A DNA stretch of 64,000 nucleotides from Thiospirillum jenense (GTDB lineage: Bacteria; Pseudomonadota; Gammaproteobacteria; Chromatiales; Chromatiaceae), in the NCBI RefSeq assembly GCF_014145225.1, contig NZ_JABVCQ010000003.1:92968-156967 (forward strand), written 5' to 3'. The position numbers were made by a program, and so were the translations under genes. Under the pieces are notes generated by a model. That model was not told the DNA's origin. It saw nothing but the letters and a program-made list of their open reading frames with translations, and searched no databases. Within the stretch, counting starts at the first letter, position 1. Every line of letters starts with the position of its first letter. Shown here piece by piece: positions 17,797-27,380 of this stretch.

Positions 17797-18462
17797 TCAG
17801 TGCGATGACAGGTCTAGTTGCATTCGCTGTTTTAATTCTTGCCATGCGTTTAAGTGCGCTGAATTGCCCACCTGTTTGCCGCTGCCAATTGTTTTAGCCA
17901 TCCACAATCCAGTCCCATTAAAACTATACACTGGCACTAAATCGTCACGCTGAGTCGCGGGCAAAATCTGCCGATTAAGATTGTCTAAAACCAACGGTGA
18001 CGCATTCGGTTTAGCGAAATAAGTCAGTACCATGTGAGGTTGGTTATAATTCGTTGCGGTGACATAGGTCATCCGCAATTTATTTTCGTCAACACCTAAC
18101 TCCAATAACGTAAAGTATTTAGCAATCGCAAAATCTTCGCAATCACCGCCATGAGTTGTTAATAACTCTAACGGTGTTGCCCAATAATCCTCTTTTCGCC
18201 AGTGATGCGCATCATCAATAAAGCGTATTTGATTAAAAAAGTCATTCACCCGTTGGAGTTTCTCTTCATCAGTCGCCAATGATGAATGATTCATCAATAC
18301 TTGCCATTGTGCCACTCGCTGACCAGCACTTCTACCATATTTGGCAATGATTTGTGCCAATTCTGCAGATGCAATTAACTGTGCCGATAAACTCAATTGC
18401 GTTACCAGTGCTAATCCTGTTGTTGATAGGACGAGCCAAGTGTGGGCGTTGAACATTCGCAT
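17797..18462 (-). CDS. LapG-like periplasmic transglutaminase-like cysteine protease
   Basis: An N-terminal hydrophobic signal segment (HTWLVLSTTGLALV) precedes a bacterial transglutaminase-like cysteine proteinase domain. The catalytic cysteine lies in HGGDCEDFA, the histidine in QPHMVL and the aspartate in VLDNLN. LapG cleaves large surface adhesins under c-di-GMP/LapD control. The start is uncertain (ATG 18498, 18462 or 18456); I use 18462 so the signal peptide is near the N-terminus. It follows the 982-aa membrane protein on the same strand. No lapD is visible. The substrate could be a large repeat protein, but a link to the 2460-aa one here is only a guess. Confidence 0.8.
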   Translation of the reverse strand: MRMFNAHTWLVLSTTGLALVTQLSLSAQLIASAELAQIIAKYGRSAGQRVAQWQVLMNHSSLATDEEKLQRVNDFFNQIRFIDDAHHWRKEDYWATPLELLTTHGGDCEDFAIAKYFTLLELGVDENKLRMTYVTATNYNQPHMVLTYFAKPNASPLVLDNLNRQILPATQRDDLVPVYSFNGTGLWMAKTIGSGKQVGNSAHLNAWQELKQRMQLDLSSH

Positions 18463-18512
18463 CTTATTAGATGGTATAAATAATGCGATACTGCACATCA
18501 GTAAGACATTTT

Positions 18513-21461
18513 TTAATTTAATCGCTGTTGTGCAATTGCCACCCAATGTAATGCGGCATCTGGGAAAATCCCAGCGAATAAAATCAGTGTTGCCAAACCT
18601 AATAATGGTGCTAATAAACTATGTGGTAGTTCACGCACTACAAGCGGTGGTGTTTCTATAGGTGCTTGCCATAAACGTATGATGATACGATACAAAACTA
18701 GGCCAGTGGCAAGACTGCCAAGAATTGCAATCAATCCTGAAATAATCCAACCATTTGTAAATAATGCTTGATAGATAAACCATTTAGAAATAAAACCGAC
18801 TGTCGATGGTAAACCAATTAAACTGGCAGCGCTGATTAAAATAACCGCTGCTGTAAATGGCATTTGTTTTGCCAATCCACCGAATTGTTGCCATGATGTC
18901 GCGCCACTTTGCCGTGTAATAGCCATCACAGCCAACCATAACAAACTTAACGCTAACGCATCGGCAAATAAATGCAATAAACTGCCCGTATTACCCACTC
19001 GACTATTTGTCAATAAACCTAATAATAGATAGCCTGCCTGCGCAATACCTAACCACGCACAAGCTGCCCAAACGTCGCGCTGTCTAAATGCAACTAGGGT
19101 AGCAATGCCAATTGTCAGTGTAGCGCTACTGACCAATAGATTGTGCAGATTTAACCAAGTAAATAACCAGCTAATAGAGAGCAATTTTTCATAACTAAAT
19201 GGAACAAGAATTGCGATAACAATACCAAATAAACCGAGGCGGGCGGTCACAGTGGTTAAAACGATAACAGTAGGTGCATCGGTATAGCGATGGACGGGTA
19301 TTTGCCAATGCGCCCAGGGGATTAAACCCATGCGTAATGTAAAAGCACTTCCGAATAAAATGACTAATGATGTTATTTGTACAGCAGTCAAGTTTGTCAA
19401 TGCTGTATAGTGAGAAGGTAAATCTAAACTGCCCGTCGTTGCCAACCAAAAAGCAATTGCGACTAACAATATTAATGAACTCGTTAGCATTGGGAATAAT
19501 TGACGTATGGACCATAACCAGGTGATATTTTTAGAATTGAAAGTCATAAACCATGCTGACCAACTGACCAATTCCCAACTCAGGAAAAAGGTCAACCAAT
19601 TATGGCTGCCGATTAAAAACAATATGGCTGTGACGTGAACCGCCAACGCCACCACAATACCATGAATGGTTTGTGAGGTTTTACTGTTTTGCCAATATGA
19701 ATCGGCCGCTAATATCCAAGCACAAATAAACCCTGTACCAATAATTAATAACGCAAATAACCAAGCGAGGCCATCATAGCGCCATGTAAAAAATGATTCG
19801 TTGATCGGCAACGGGATAGGTAAATTGACGGTCCAAATTGCTTCAATAGTTTCTCTTGATAATATGCCTGTTTGAGTTAAAAACCAAAATTGCATTGCGT
19901 ACCCAAACACTAATACTTTGAGCGACCAGCGCCAACGTCCAACAAAAATAGCCAACCCGATTGTCAAACATCCAGTGATTAATAACGCATTCAGTGGATT
20001 AAATGATTGCCAGCGACTTATTGTTAATAATTCGATAAGATAATCCCATGTATTAATATTTATTAAATGACCATTAATACTGATTAGATACCAAAGCATT
20101 CCAATTGGTAATAAAACGAACAGCGTGGCAATTACACTGGCAAAGCTGATGTCTAACCAGTGTGAAAATTGGGTTGCCTGCCATAATTGAATTAAATCAT
20201 TTTTGTTGGCGTGATGTGTATATGTCAGTTTGTTTTTATTTTTTGTTAAATAGGCGTGCTTTCTTGATTTAAATAAACTACACACATAGTATATCCAAAC
20301 AAACGCTATTCCGAGAATGGCGATTAAAATCGTTATTAACATTGTTAATTGAACCCCATTTGCTTGGTGTGCAATACTAAACACCAACCAGAGTTGTAAC
20401 CAAAAACCTGGCAACGGTGGGATACCAAGCAGTGATAACAACAATAAAATAAAAACGGCGGTTGCAAGCGGTGTATGATACTTAATTTGAGTACGATAGC
20501 CTGTAGTATTTTGCCAATGAAAGGTAAGCCCAAATAATGTGATGATGATTAAGGCTTGATGTGATGCCCAAAAAAGTGCCAATCCATTTGTGTTGGCGAT
20601 TGCTATTATCAATGCGAACAAACCCAACTGAATAAGGCTTGTTACAATTAATAGCTGCAAGATGTTTTGATAAGTTCGTGTCAATAAAAACCCTGTTGTT
20701 AATAACGGAATGCCTAATAAAGTCAACAGCGGCATGACACCATCATCTAACCACTGTGCAAGCGCAATGAGTAAAACAATTGGTAATAATACGCCAAGAA
20801 AAATGCTGATACGCGCCGCAGTAAGTGTGCCAATTGCTGCCAATCGCCATGCGTGTTGCGATAAGATCGCTATTTTTATTCCAATGCCTAATATTACGAA
20901 GTTAGCCCCGCTTGCTAACGATATTGTTAATAGATCTGGTTGCCCGATGACGAGTAGCAAACCAATTAACATGAGCAGAGAACTAATTAGCAACACCCAA
21001 CTCTGTAATTGAGTGATAATAACTTTTTTGGATTGAGCTGTTAATAAAGTTACTAGTAACATAATGGCGCAAAGTACCACCAACTCTGTGCCAAAATAAA
21101 GCCAGAAAGCGGTATGGATTTGTAATAGAAGTGCCATCACGGTTGCTAATAACAGCAGCCAGATTGCATGGCGCTGCGGTTGAAAAACATCTTCGCCGCG
21201 CCGCCACAATAATGCTGTCATTAATAATACAGCGTTGCTACTAATAAATGGTAACAAGTGGCTATTGATTTGATACCAATTAATAAATACGTTAATTATG
21301 ACACTTGTTAACAGTACCAGAGGAATTAATTGTAATAGCCACAGTTGCAAGTAACGCCGGAATAATTGTAAACATACAGCAAGAATAAGCGGCACAATCG
21401 CTGTACAGCTGAATGATAATAGTTCAGCTTGTGACCAAAATGACAAAATAGAAATCGTCAT
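18513..21461 (-). CDS. Tandem (fused) NADH-dehydrogenase-type proton-translocating membrane protein
   Basis: This 982-aa, very hydrophobic protein resembles two antiporter-like complex I subunits (NuoL/M/N family) joined end to end. The second half is clearer: an HNWLTFFLSWELVSWSAWF block, then LIPWAHWQIPVHRYTDAPTVIVL (cf. the LPxWL/HxDAP region) and GGLAKQMPFTA...SLIGLPSTVGFISKW. The first half has a degenerate version ending in LLSLLGIPPLPGFW, a NuoN-like closing motif. Single antiporter subunits are about 450-600 aa, so this is a genuine double. No other complex I genes are adjacent. It may belong to a separate ion-pumping or carbon-concentrating assembly. Confidence 0.75.
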   Translation of the reverse strand: MTISILSFWSQAELLSFSCTAIVPLILAVCLQLFRRYLQLWLLQLIPLVLLTSVIINVFINWYQINSHLLPFISSNAVLLMTALLWRRGEDVFQPQRHAIWLLLLATVMALLLQIHTAFWLYFGTELVVLCAIMLLVTLLTAQSKKVIITQLQSWVLLISSLLMLIGLLLVIGQPDLLTISLASGANFVILGIGIKIAILSQHAWRLAAIGTLTAARISIFLGVLLPIVLLIALAQWLDDGVMPLLTLLGIPLLTTGFLLTRTYQNILQLLIVTSLIQLGLFALIIAIANTNGLALFWASHQALIIITLFGLTFHWQNTTGYRTQIKYHTPLATAVFILLLLSLLGIPPLPGFWLQLWLVFSIAHQANGVQLTMLITILIAILGIAFVWIYYVCSLFKSRKHAYLTKNKNKLTYTHHANKNDLIQLWQATQFSHWLDISFASVIATLFVLLPIGMLWYLISINGHLININTWDYLIELLTISRWQSFNPLNALLITGCLTIGLAIFVGRWRWSLKVLVFGYAMQFWFLTQTGILSRETIEAIWTVNLPIPLPINESFFTWRYDGLAWLFALLIIGTGFICAWILAADSYWQNSKTSQTIHGIVVALAVHVTAILFLIGSHNWLTFFLSWELVSWSAWFMTFNSKNITWLWSIRQLFPMLTSSLILLVAIAFWLATTGSLDLPSHYTALTNLTAVQITSLVILFGSAFTLRMGLIPWAHWQIPVHRYTDAPTVIVLTTVTARLGLFGIVIAILVPFSYEKLLSISWLFTWLNLHNLLVSSATLTIGIATLVAFRQRDVWAACAWLGIAQAGYLLLGLLTNSRVGNTGSLLHLFADALALSLLWLAVMAITRQSGATSWQQFGGLAKQMPFTAAVILISAASLIGLPSTVGFISKWFIYQALFTNGWIISGLIAILGSLATGLVLYRIIIRLWQAPIETPPLVVRELPHSLLAPLLGLATLILFAGIFPDAALHWVAIAQQRLN

Positions 21462-21656
21462 AGATTTAGCCAGCCATGTGAAAGTTAAGTTACTAAAGCA
21501 GAAACGTATTATTCAACTTAATACATCACATCAATGCGATGTTAATTAACCTGTTTGCATTTTTAATGTATATTGTGAAGCGTATCATTCAACATTACAC
21601 AATATGACTGCTTGAGTTTGGGGATCAATGGGCGTATTGTTAACATTGTTTTACAA

Positions 21657-21755
21657 TGGCTCGCAACCATCACTGCGCTACCCGTAACCAGACTGTCTAG
21701 CCATGACGGTGCTTAGATAGAGGGGGTCTCTGTCATAGTCGGGAAAGTCATGTCT
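21657..21755 (+). ncRNA. Conserved structured leader RNA upstream of metA (copy M)
   Basis: This aligns with the qmoA leader (9198-9100 minus) across about 98 positions, with strictly shared blocks TGGCTCGCAACCA, ACTGCGCTACCCG and AGTCGGGAA. CUGUCUA (about 21703-21709) can pair with UAGAUAG (about 21714-21720). The equivalent arm in the qmo copy has a different sequence that still pairs, which argues for selection on structure. It lies about 85 bp upstream of the metA start on the sense strand. It is a candidate riboswitch or attenuator responding to a sulfur metabolite; the ligand is unknown. Confidence 0.65.
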
Positions 21756-21794
21756 ATCTAATGTATCAGGCAACGCCCATACGCGATAGAAATC

Positions 21795-21828
21795 AATTAA
21801 AGCGTGTCACATCACGCATGTTTTAATT
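21795..21828 (+). promoter_or_regulatory. Hairpin close to the metA start
   Basis: AATTAAA-GCGTG-(TCACAT)-CACGC-ATG-TTTTAATT folds into a stem with a GC core and an A/T outer arm, ending about 11 bases before the metA ATG. It could act as the expression platform of the upstream leader, by termination (TTTT) or by masking the start region. Confidence 0.45.
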
Positions 21829-21839
21829 AGCTGTTCATT

Positions 21840-22913
21840 ATGCCACTGGTTGCACATAACGCCCTTCCAACTTTTGAACGCCTCCGTCGAGATGGTCAGA
21901 ATATCTTAGAGTCTGACCGTGCATTACAACAGGATATTCGGGAATTGCATATTGGCTTATTAAATATGATGCCGGATACCGCATTAACAGCAACCGAGCG
22001 GCAATTTTTCCGTTTAATTGGTCAAAGCAACCAAATTGCCCAGTTTTATGTGCATCCATTTTCATTAGATGGACTACAACGTTCGCCAGAAACTATGGCG
22101 TATATTAAGCGTTATTATGAGTCATTTAATGAAATTAAAACACAAGGACTAGATGCACTTATTATTACTGGAGCGAATGTTGCCGGGGCAGACTTATCTC
22201 AAGAACCATTTTGGCAACCATTAAAAGAAGTGGTAGATTGGGCAACAACACAAGTTACTTCTACCGTGTGTTCTTGTTTAGCAACGCACGCCGTCATGCA
22301 GTTCCGTTATAATCAACAGCGCCGTCCACTAGGATTCAAACGCTGGGGTGTCTATCCGCATCGAGTCGTGGCACGTTATCATCCGTTGGTCAGCAATGTG
22401 AATACGTTATTTGATGTTCCGCATTCAAGATTTAATGAAATTACGCGGGCGCAATTTGAAGCAGTAGGATGCCATGTATTAGCAGAAAGCGCAATGGCCG
22501 GGGTACATCTTGCCGTCAGTGACGATGGATTAAGATTAATCATGCTACAAGGGCATCCCGAATACGACACCATCTCTTTATTAAAAGAATATAAACGTGA
22601 AATTCGCCGCTTTATTAGCAGTGACCGTGATAATTATCCCCCATTTCCTGACCATATTTTTAGCGTCAAAATTAAAGCGATTTTAACCGAATATCGTGAG
22701 CGCGTTGAATACTGTTTAATACATAGACAAACGCCGCCAGAGTTTCCAGAAGCGCGCATTGCAGCCGGATTGGATAATACTTGGCAAGATACTGCTGAAG
22801 GTGTCATGGATAATTGGATGGGTTTAATTTATCGCGTGACGCACAGTGATCGCCGTATTCCATTTATGGATGGCGTGGATCCGCTTAATCCGTTAGGCTT
22901 GTCATTTAAATAG
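21840..22913 (+). CDS. metA: Homoserine O-succinyltransferase/acetyltransferase (MetA family)
   Basis: This 357-aa protein of the MetA (class I glutamine-amidotransferase-like) family has the N-terminal GLLNMMPDTALTATERQFFRLIG block and the ITGANV segment. The nucleophile cysteine region is TVCSCLATHA (about 142-151), and the His/Glu pair is in QGHPEYD. It activates homoserine for methionine synthesis. Acyl-CoA choice in this family depends on single residues and is not decided here. A structured leader and a hairpin lie directly upstream. Confidence 0.92.
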   Translation: MPLVAHNALPTFERLRRDGQNILESDRALQQDIRELHIGLLNMMPDTALTATERQFFRLIGQSNQIAQFYVHPFSLDGLQRSPETMAYIKRYYESFNEIKTQGLDALIITGANVAGADLSQEPFWQPLKEVVDWATTQVTSTVCSCLATHAVMQFRYNQQRRPLGFKRWGVYPHRVVARYHPLVSNVNTLFDVPHSRFNEITRAQFEAVGCHVLAESAMAGVHLAVSDDGLRLIMLQGHPEYDTISLLKEYKREIRRFISSDRDNYPPFPDHIFSVKIKAILTEYRERVEYCLIHRQTPPEFPEARIAAGLDNTWQDTAEGVMDNWMGLIYRVTHSDRRIPFMDGVDPLNPLGLSFK

Positions 22914-22969
22914 TTTAGGTCATGTCAATATTTCTTGATTTTCATTCACTCATTAATTAAAGGTTTGCC

Positions 22970-25867
22970 ATGCTTGATCCCGCCGCCCGTTCTGATCGTG
23001 ATATTGGCCGCAGTGAAATAAAAGAAACGACTTGCTATATGTGCGCGTGTCGCTGTGGAATTCGTGTTCATTTACGCGATGGCGAAGTGCGGTATATTGA
23101 AGGCAACCCAAATCATCCATTAAATGCCGGTGTAATCTGTGCAAAAGGTTCATCCGGTATTATGAAGCAAATATCGCCTGCGCGATTAACACAGCCATTA
23201 AAACGTAAGGCTAATGCGCTACGCGGTGAATCCGAATTTGAGGTGATTTCTTGGGATGAAGCCTTCGCATTATTGCAAGAACGGTTAACGAAAATTCGCG
23301 CCACTGATCCAAAACAATTTGCATTGTTCACCGGACGCGATCAAATGCAAGCGCTCACGGGTTTATTTGCTAAACAATTCGGTACGCCGAATTATGCTGC
23401 GCACGGTGGTTTTTGTTCGGTCAATATGGCAGCGGGCTTAATTTATACGATTGGCGGCTCGTTTTGGGAATTTGGTGGGCCAGATTTAGAGCGCGCTAAA
23501 TTGTTTGTGATGATTGGCACGGCTGAGGATCACCATTCCAATCCATTAAAAATTGCGTTGTCTAAATTCAAACGGCACGGCGGGCGGTTTATTTCCATCA
23601 ATCCTATTCGCACGGGTTATTCAGCCATTGCGGACGAATGGGTACCAATTAAACCCGGCACCGATGGCGCTTTGTTATTGGCGTTAATTCACGAAATCAT
23701 TCGACTGGGGTTGTTTGACCGTGAGTTTTTAGTGCAGTACACCAATGCGGCCGAATTGGTCAATGATGATGCAAGTAGTGATGATTACGGATTGTTTTGT
23801 CGTGATCTTGATGCAACCGTGACGGAGGGTTGTAGTGATCCCGAAAATAAACTGTGGTGGGATCGTGATCGCGGGCCGATATTAACGCGCAGTCGTGATG
23901 CCAATCCGCGTTTAATGGGTAATTATACATTACCGAATGGCACGGCCGTCAAACCGTCGTTTCAATTATTAAAAGAGCGGGTTGAACCCTATACACCGGA
24001 ATGGGCGGAAGGCATTACTGGTATTCCAGTTGAGACTATTCGACGATTAGCGCAAGAAATGGGCGTTACGGCGCGGGATCAAAAAATCGAATTACCTATC
24101 ACTTGGACGGATTGCTGGGATAATGAACATCAATCGGTGACGGGTAATCCCGTTGCTTTTCATGCCATGCGCGGATTAGCAGCGCATTCTAATGGCTTTC
24201 ATACCATTCGGGCGCTCGGGATTTTAATGACATTATTAGGCACGATTGATCGGCCGGGGGGCTTTCGCCATCGCGCTCCATTCCCGCGCCCTATTCCGCC
24301 GTGTCCAAAACCGCCGCATCATCCTGATGCCGTACAACCGAATACGCCATTAGATGGTTTACCATTAGGTTGGCCGGCGCGCCCCGAAGATTTATTTGTT
24401 GATGATAATGGCGAACCGGTGCGAATTGATAAGGCATTTTCATGGGACTATCCATTGTCAGTGCATGGGTTAATGCACAACGTCATTACCAATGCGTGGC
24501 GCGGCGATCCGTATCGCATTGATACGCTATTTTTATTTATGGCAAATATGGCGTGGAATTCATCAATGAATACGGTTGGCACCCGCCAAATGCTGACCGA
24601 TAAAGATGAGAATGGCGATTATAAAATTCCGTTTTTAGTCGTGTGCGATGCCTTTTCATCGGAGACGGTGGCCTTTGCCGATTTGGTATTGCCTGACACG
24701 ACTTATTTAGAACGGCATGACGTGTTTTCTATGCTTGATCGCCCCATTTCTGAATTCGATGGGCCAGTGGATTCGGTGCGTATTCCCGTTTTACCGCCCA
24801 AAGGTGAATGCCGTCCATTCCAGGAGGTGTTAATTGAATTGGGTGGGCGATTAGGATTGCCAGCTTTTGTTAAAGCAGACGGGACGCCGAAATATCGCAA
24901 TTATCCCGATTTTATTGTCAATTATGAAACGTCACCCGGGTCGGGCATTGGTTTTCTTGCCGGCTGGCGCGGTGAGTTTGGTGAGAAGTTCTTAAAAGGC
25001 GAACCCAATCCGCGACAATGGGAATTATATGCGGCAAATAATTGCGTGTATCATCACGAATTGCCGCGCAGTTATCAATACATGCGCAATTGGAATAAAG
25101 GCTATTTGCATTGGGCGCGGGCGCATGGGTTAACCCGCTGGGCAGAGCCAATTACATTACATATTTATTCAGAAGTTTTGCAACGGTTTCGTTCCGCTGC
25201 ATTAGGGAAACGTGCCGGACGGCAACCGCCAGATCGCTTGCGTCAACGCATTGCTACCTATTTTGATCCATTGCCGTTTTATTATGAACCATTGGAGACA
25301 AGTTTAATTGATAAACGCCGGTATCCATTAGCCGCTTTAACGCAACGCCCAATGGCGATGTATCATAGTTGGGATAGTCAAAATGCGTGGTTGCGACAGA
25401 TTCATAGCCATAATTATTTGTTTGTGAATCCGCGTTTTGCCGTAACGCATGGGATTGATGATGGCGATTGGATTTGGGTGGAATCGCATTTAGGGCGGGT
25501 GCGGTGTCAATGTCGCTTTTCTGAAGCCGTGGAGCCGGGAACGGTGTGGACGTGGAATGCAATTGGTAAAGCGGCGGGGGCATGGGGTTTAACACCGCAA
25601 GCGGATGAATCACAGCAGGGCTTTTTATTAAATCATCTCATTGGTGAAGAATTACCCGGCGGGGATGATGAAACGCGGTTTTCTAATTCAGATCCGGTGA
25701 CTGGACAGGCGGCGTGGTTTGATTTGCGGGTGCGGATTTATAAAGCTGATGCAACAGAACCGCAGGTCACGTTCCCGCAATTTACGCCAATGAAACCATT
25801 GCCTGGTCAAGAACCGCGACGGGGAAAATGGCAAGCCTACGTTGCTGGTTTATTCCGGCGTTCATAA
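22970..25867 (+). CDS. soeA: Molybdopterin oxidoreductase, SoeA-like sulfite dehydrogenase catalytic subunit
   Basis: This 965-aa enzyme of the DMSO-reductase superfamily has an N-terminal [4Fe-4S] motif CYMCACRC...CAKG, followed by the Mo-bisPGD domains and a C-terminal dinucleotide-binding domain. There is no Tat signal, so it should face the cytoplasm, as SoeA of purple sulfur bacteria does. SoeABC oxidises sulfite to sulfate at the cytoplasmic side. The likely SoeB and SoeC partners lie 15-17 kb away (41081-42851, minus strand). Other substrates of this family (polysulfide, thiosulfate) cannot be excluded from sequence alone. A terminator follows at 25890. Confidence 0.85.
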   Translation: MLDPAARSDRDIGRSEIKETTCYMCACRCGIRVHLRDGEVRYIEGNPNHPLNAGVICAKGSSGIMKQISPARLTQPLKRKANALRGESEFEVISWDEAFALLQERLTKIRATDPKQFALFTGRDQMQALTGLFAKQFGTPNYAAHGGFCSVNMAAGLIYTIGGSFWEFGGPDLERAKLFVMIGTAEDHHSNPLKIALSKFKRHGGRFISINPIRTGYSAIADEWVPIKPGTDGALLLALIHEIIRLGLFDREFLVQYTNAAELVNDDASSDDYGLFCRDLDATVTEGCSDPENKLWWDRDRGPILTRSRDANPRLMGNYTLPNGTAVKPSFQLLKERVEPYTPEWAEGITGIPVETIRRLAQEMGVTARDQKIELPITWTDCWDNEHQSVTGNPVAFHAMRGLAAHSNGFHTIRALGILMTLLGTIDRPGGFRHRAPFPRPIPPCPKPPHHPDAVQPNTPLDGLPLGWPARPEDLFVDDNGEPVRIDKAFSWDYPLSVHGLMHNVITNAWRGDPYRIDTLFLFMANMAWNSSMNTVGTRQMLTDKDENGDYKIPFLVVCDAFSSETVAFADLVLPDTTYLERHDVFSMLDRPISEFDGPVDSVRIPVLPPKGECRPFQEVLIELGGRLGLPAFVKADGTPKYRNYPDFIVNYETSPGSGIGFLAGWRGEFGEKFLKGEPNPRQWELYAANNCVYHHELPRSYQYMRNWNKGYLHWARAHGLTRWAEPITLHIYSEVLQRFRSAALGKRAGRQPPDRLRQRIATYFDPLPFYYEPLETSLIDKRRYPLAALTQRPMAMYHSWDSQNAWLRQIHSHNYLFVNPRFAVTHGIDDGDWIWVESHLGRVRCQCRFSEAVEPGTVWTWNAIGKAAGAWGLTPQADESQQGFLLNHLIGEELPGGDDETRFSNSDPVTGQAAWFDLRVRIYKADATEPQVTFPQFTPMKPLPGQEPRRGKWQAYVAGLFRRS

Positions 25868-25889
25868 TTGGTTGACTGTCGTTTAATTG

Positions 25890-25920
25890 TTCCTGCGTGG
25901 TGGCGCAGGAATGATTTTTT
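25890..25920 (+). terminator. Intrinsic terminator after soeA
   Basis: TTCCTGCG (25890-25897) and CGCAGGAA (25904-25911) form a perfect 8-bp stem with a 6-base loop, then TGATTTTTT. This is a textbook Rho-independent terminator. It sits just before the convergent methyltransferase gene. Confidence 0.85.
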
Positions 25921-25927
25921 CAACGCG

Positions 25928-27178
25928 CTATTCACACTTTTTCATTACTACAATGTATTCGTTATTCATGGTCGAATCCGTGCGGCCGACGATATTGGTT
26001 GGGCTATTTTTTGACGGCATTCGTTTATTCGGAATATTGCGGATCACCGTTTCAATATGCACAAATCCCTGCCGCTCGAATAAACAACGAGTCACTTCAT
26101 CGGTCGGCAAAGTGATGCCCTTCACTTTACGATTACCCACAACGTAACACACATGCCCGCCCGGTTTAACTGTTTTAGCAACGTTTTCAATGGATTGCTG
26201 ATACTCCCAATAAAAGGCGCTGACCTCGTTGGCGCGTTTATCATCAATTGCGGCAATTTGTTCCATTGCAGAATTAAATTCATCTAATTCACATAAACTA
26301 CCGGCAGCGGTGCGTTTTATTTGCCCGCCCATCAATTGATTATCAATGTGAGCGGCGCCATCAATACCCAGCCATTCATTCGCTAATCGGGAAAATTGAC
26401 CATAGGCGACGGTGGTGCGACTGTCGCCGTAGGGTGGCGAGGTGACAATCAAATCAACACTGCCATTTTCAATCTGTTCTATGTGTTCAACGGTATTAAA
26501 TGCACAGACTCGGCTGGTCGCGGTGCAGTGCATGTCCAGCAACGCTTTTAATCCCCGTTTATTGCGGGCTAATTTGCCCTGAATTAAACCGAACACGTCG
26601 GGATTAAACCGCTGCATTTGCTGGGGCGTCATTCTAAACAGTTTGAATTCACCATTGCGCGTCCAACTGCTTTCGCGCACTGTTTCACTAAACGCCACCT
26701 TGAAAAAATTGGCAATGGATTCATCGGTAATGCCGTTAATAAAAGTATTCACCACCGCCAGTTGTGTTTGAACGGGTGGCGAAAACCAGTAATCTATGTT
26801 TTTAATGTTCGGAGTGACAACGCTGATTTTGTGAATATCAAACAGAATAGAAAACAGGTAATCACTAAAGTCTTTTAAATATAAATCCAACACCTGTAGA
26901 TTGAGTGGTGTCGTTTTTGCCTGTGCAATGAGGCGCGCCAGTGGATTTAAATCCGTGCCAATGGCGTGAATATTTTTGCGATTAGCCTCGACTAATGAGG
27001 TGCCGGTGCCGCAATAGGGATCGAATAATAACTTGGCATGTTGGCCGTGTTGTGCAATTAAACGCTCGGCAACTTGCGGGATCATCATGGCTGGGTACGC
27101 ATGAAAACAATGCGTGGATTCTTTGGTATTAACGCCAATGAAATCCCAGGTGGAGTCAGAATAGGATTTGTTGGCCAT
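25928..27178 (-). CDS. Site-specific DNA methyltransferase (N4/N6 amino-methylase)
   Basis: This 416-aa protein has the SAM-binding motif FDPYCGTGTSLVEA, then DLNPLA, and later the catalytic TSPPYGD motif. TSPPY favours an N4-cytosine or alpha-type amino-methyltransferase. The order SAM motif first, catalytic motif second also appears in orphan genome methylases. No restriction endonuclease gene is adjacent, so it is probably solitary. The target sequence is unknown. It is convergent with soeA across a terminator. Confidence 0.85.
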   Translation of the reverse strand: MANKSYSDSTWDFIGVNTKESTHCFHAYPAMMIPQVAERLIAQHGQHAKLLFDPYCGTGTSLVEANRKNIHAIGTDLNPLARLIAQAKTTPLNLQVLDLYLKDFSDYLFSILFDIHKISVVTPNIKNIDYWFSPPVQTQLAVVNTFINGITDESIANFFKVAFSETVRESSWTRNGEFKLFRMTPQQMQRFNPDVFGLIQGKLARNKRGLKALLDMHCTATSRVCAFNTVEHIEQIENGSVDLIVTSPPYGDSRTTVAYGQFSRLANEWLGIDGAAHIDNQLMGGQIKRTAAGSLCELDEFNSAMEQIAAIDDKRANEVSAFYWEYQQSIENVAKTVKPGGHVCYVVGNRKVKGITLPTDEVTRCLFERQGFVHIETVIRNIPNKRMPSKNSPTNIVGRTDSTMNNEYIVVMKKCE

Positions 27179-27380
27179 TCACCAGCACATTTGCGGATGG
27201 TTTAATAAGATGCGGAATGGATTGAGAATAAATCGAGCGCGGGGAGTGTGGTTCTTAATTCCCTCTCCCAGCGGGAGAGGGAGAAATCTATCCTAATCTA
27301 GTTTTGATCGTTCCACGCTGGCGCATTAAGAACAATCAAATAAGCACTTAATAGCCAGAGGAATAAACAACAGGGCGGGA

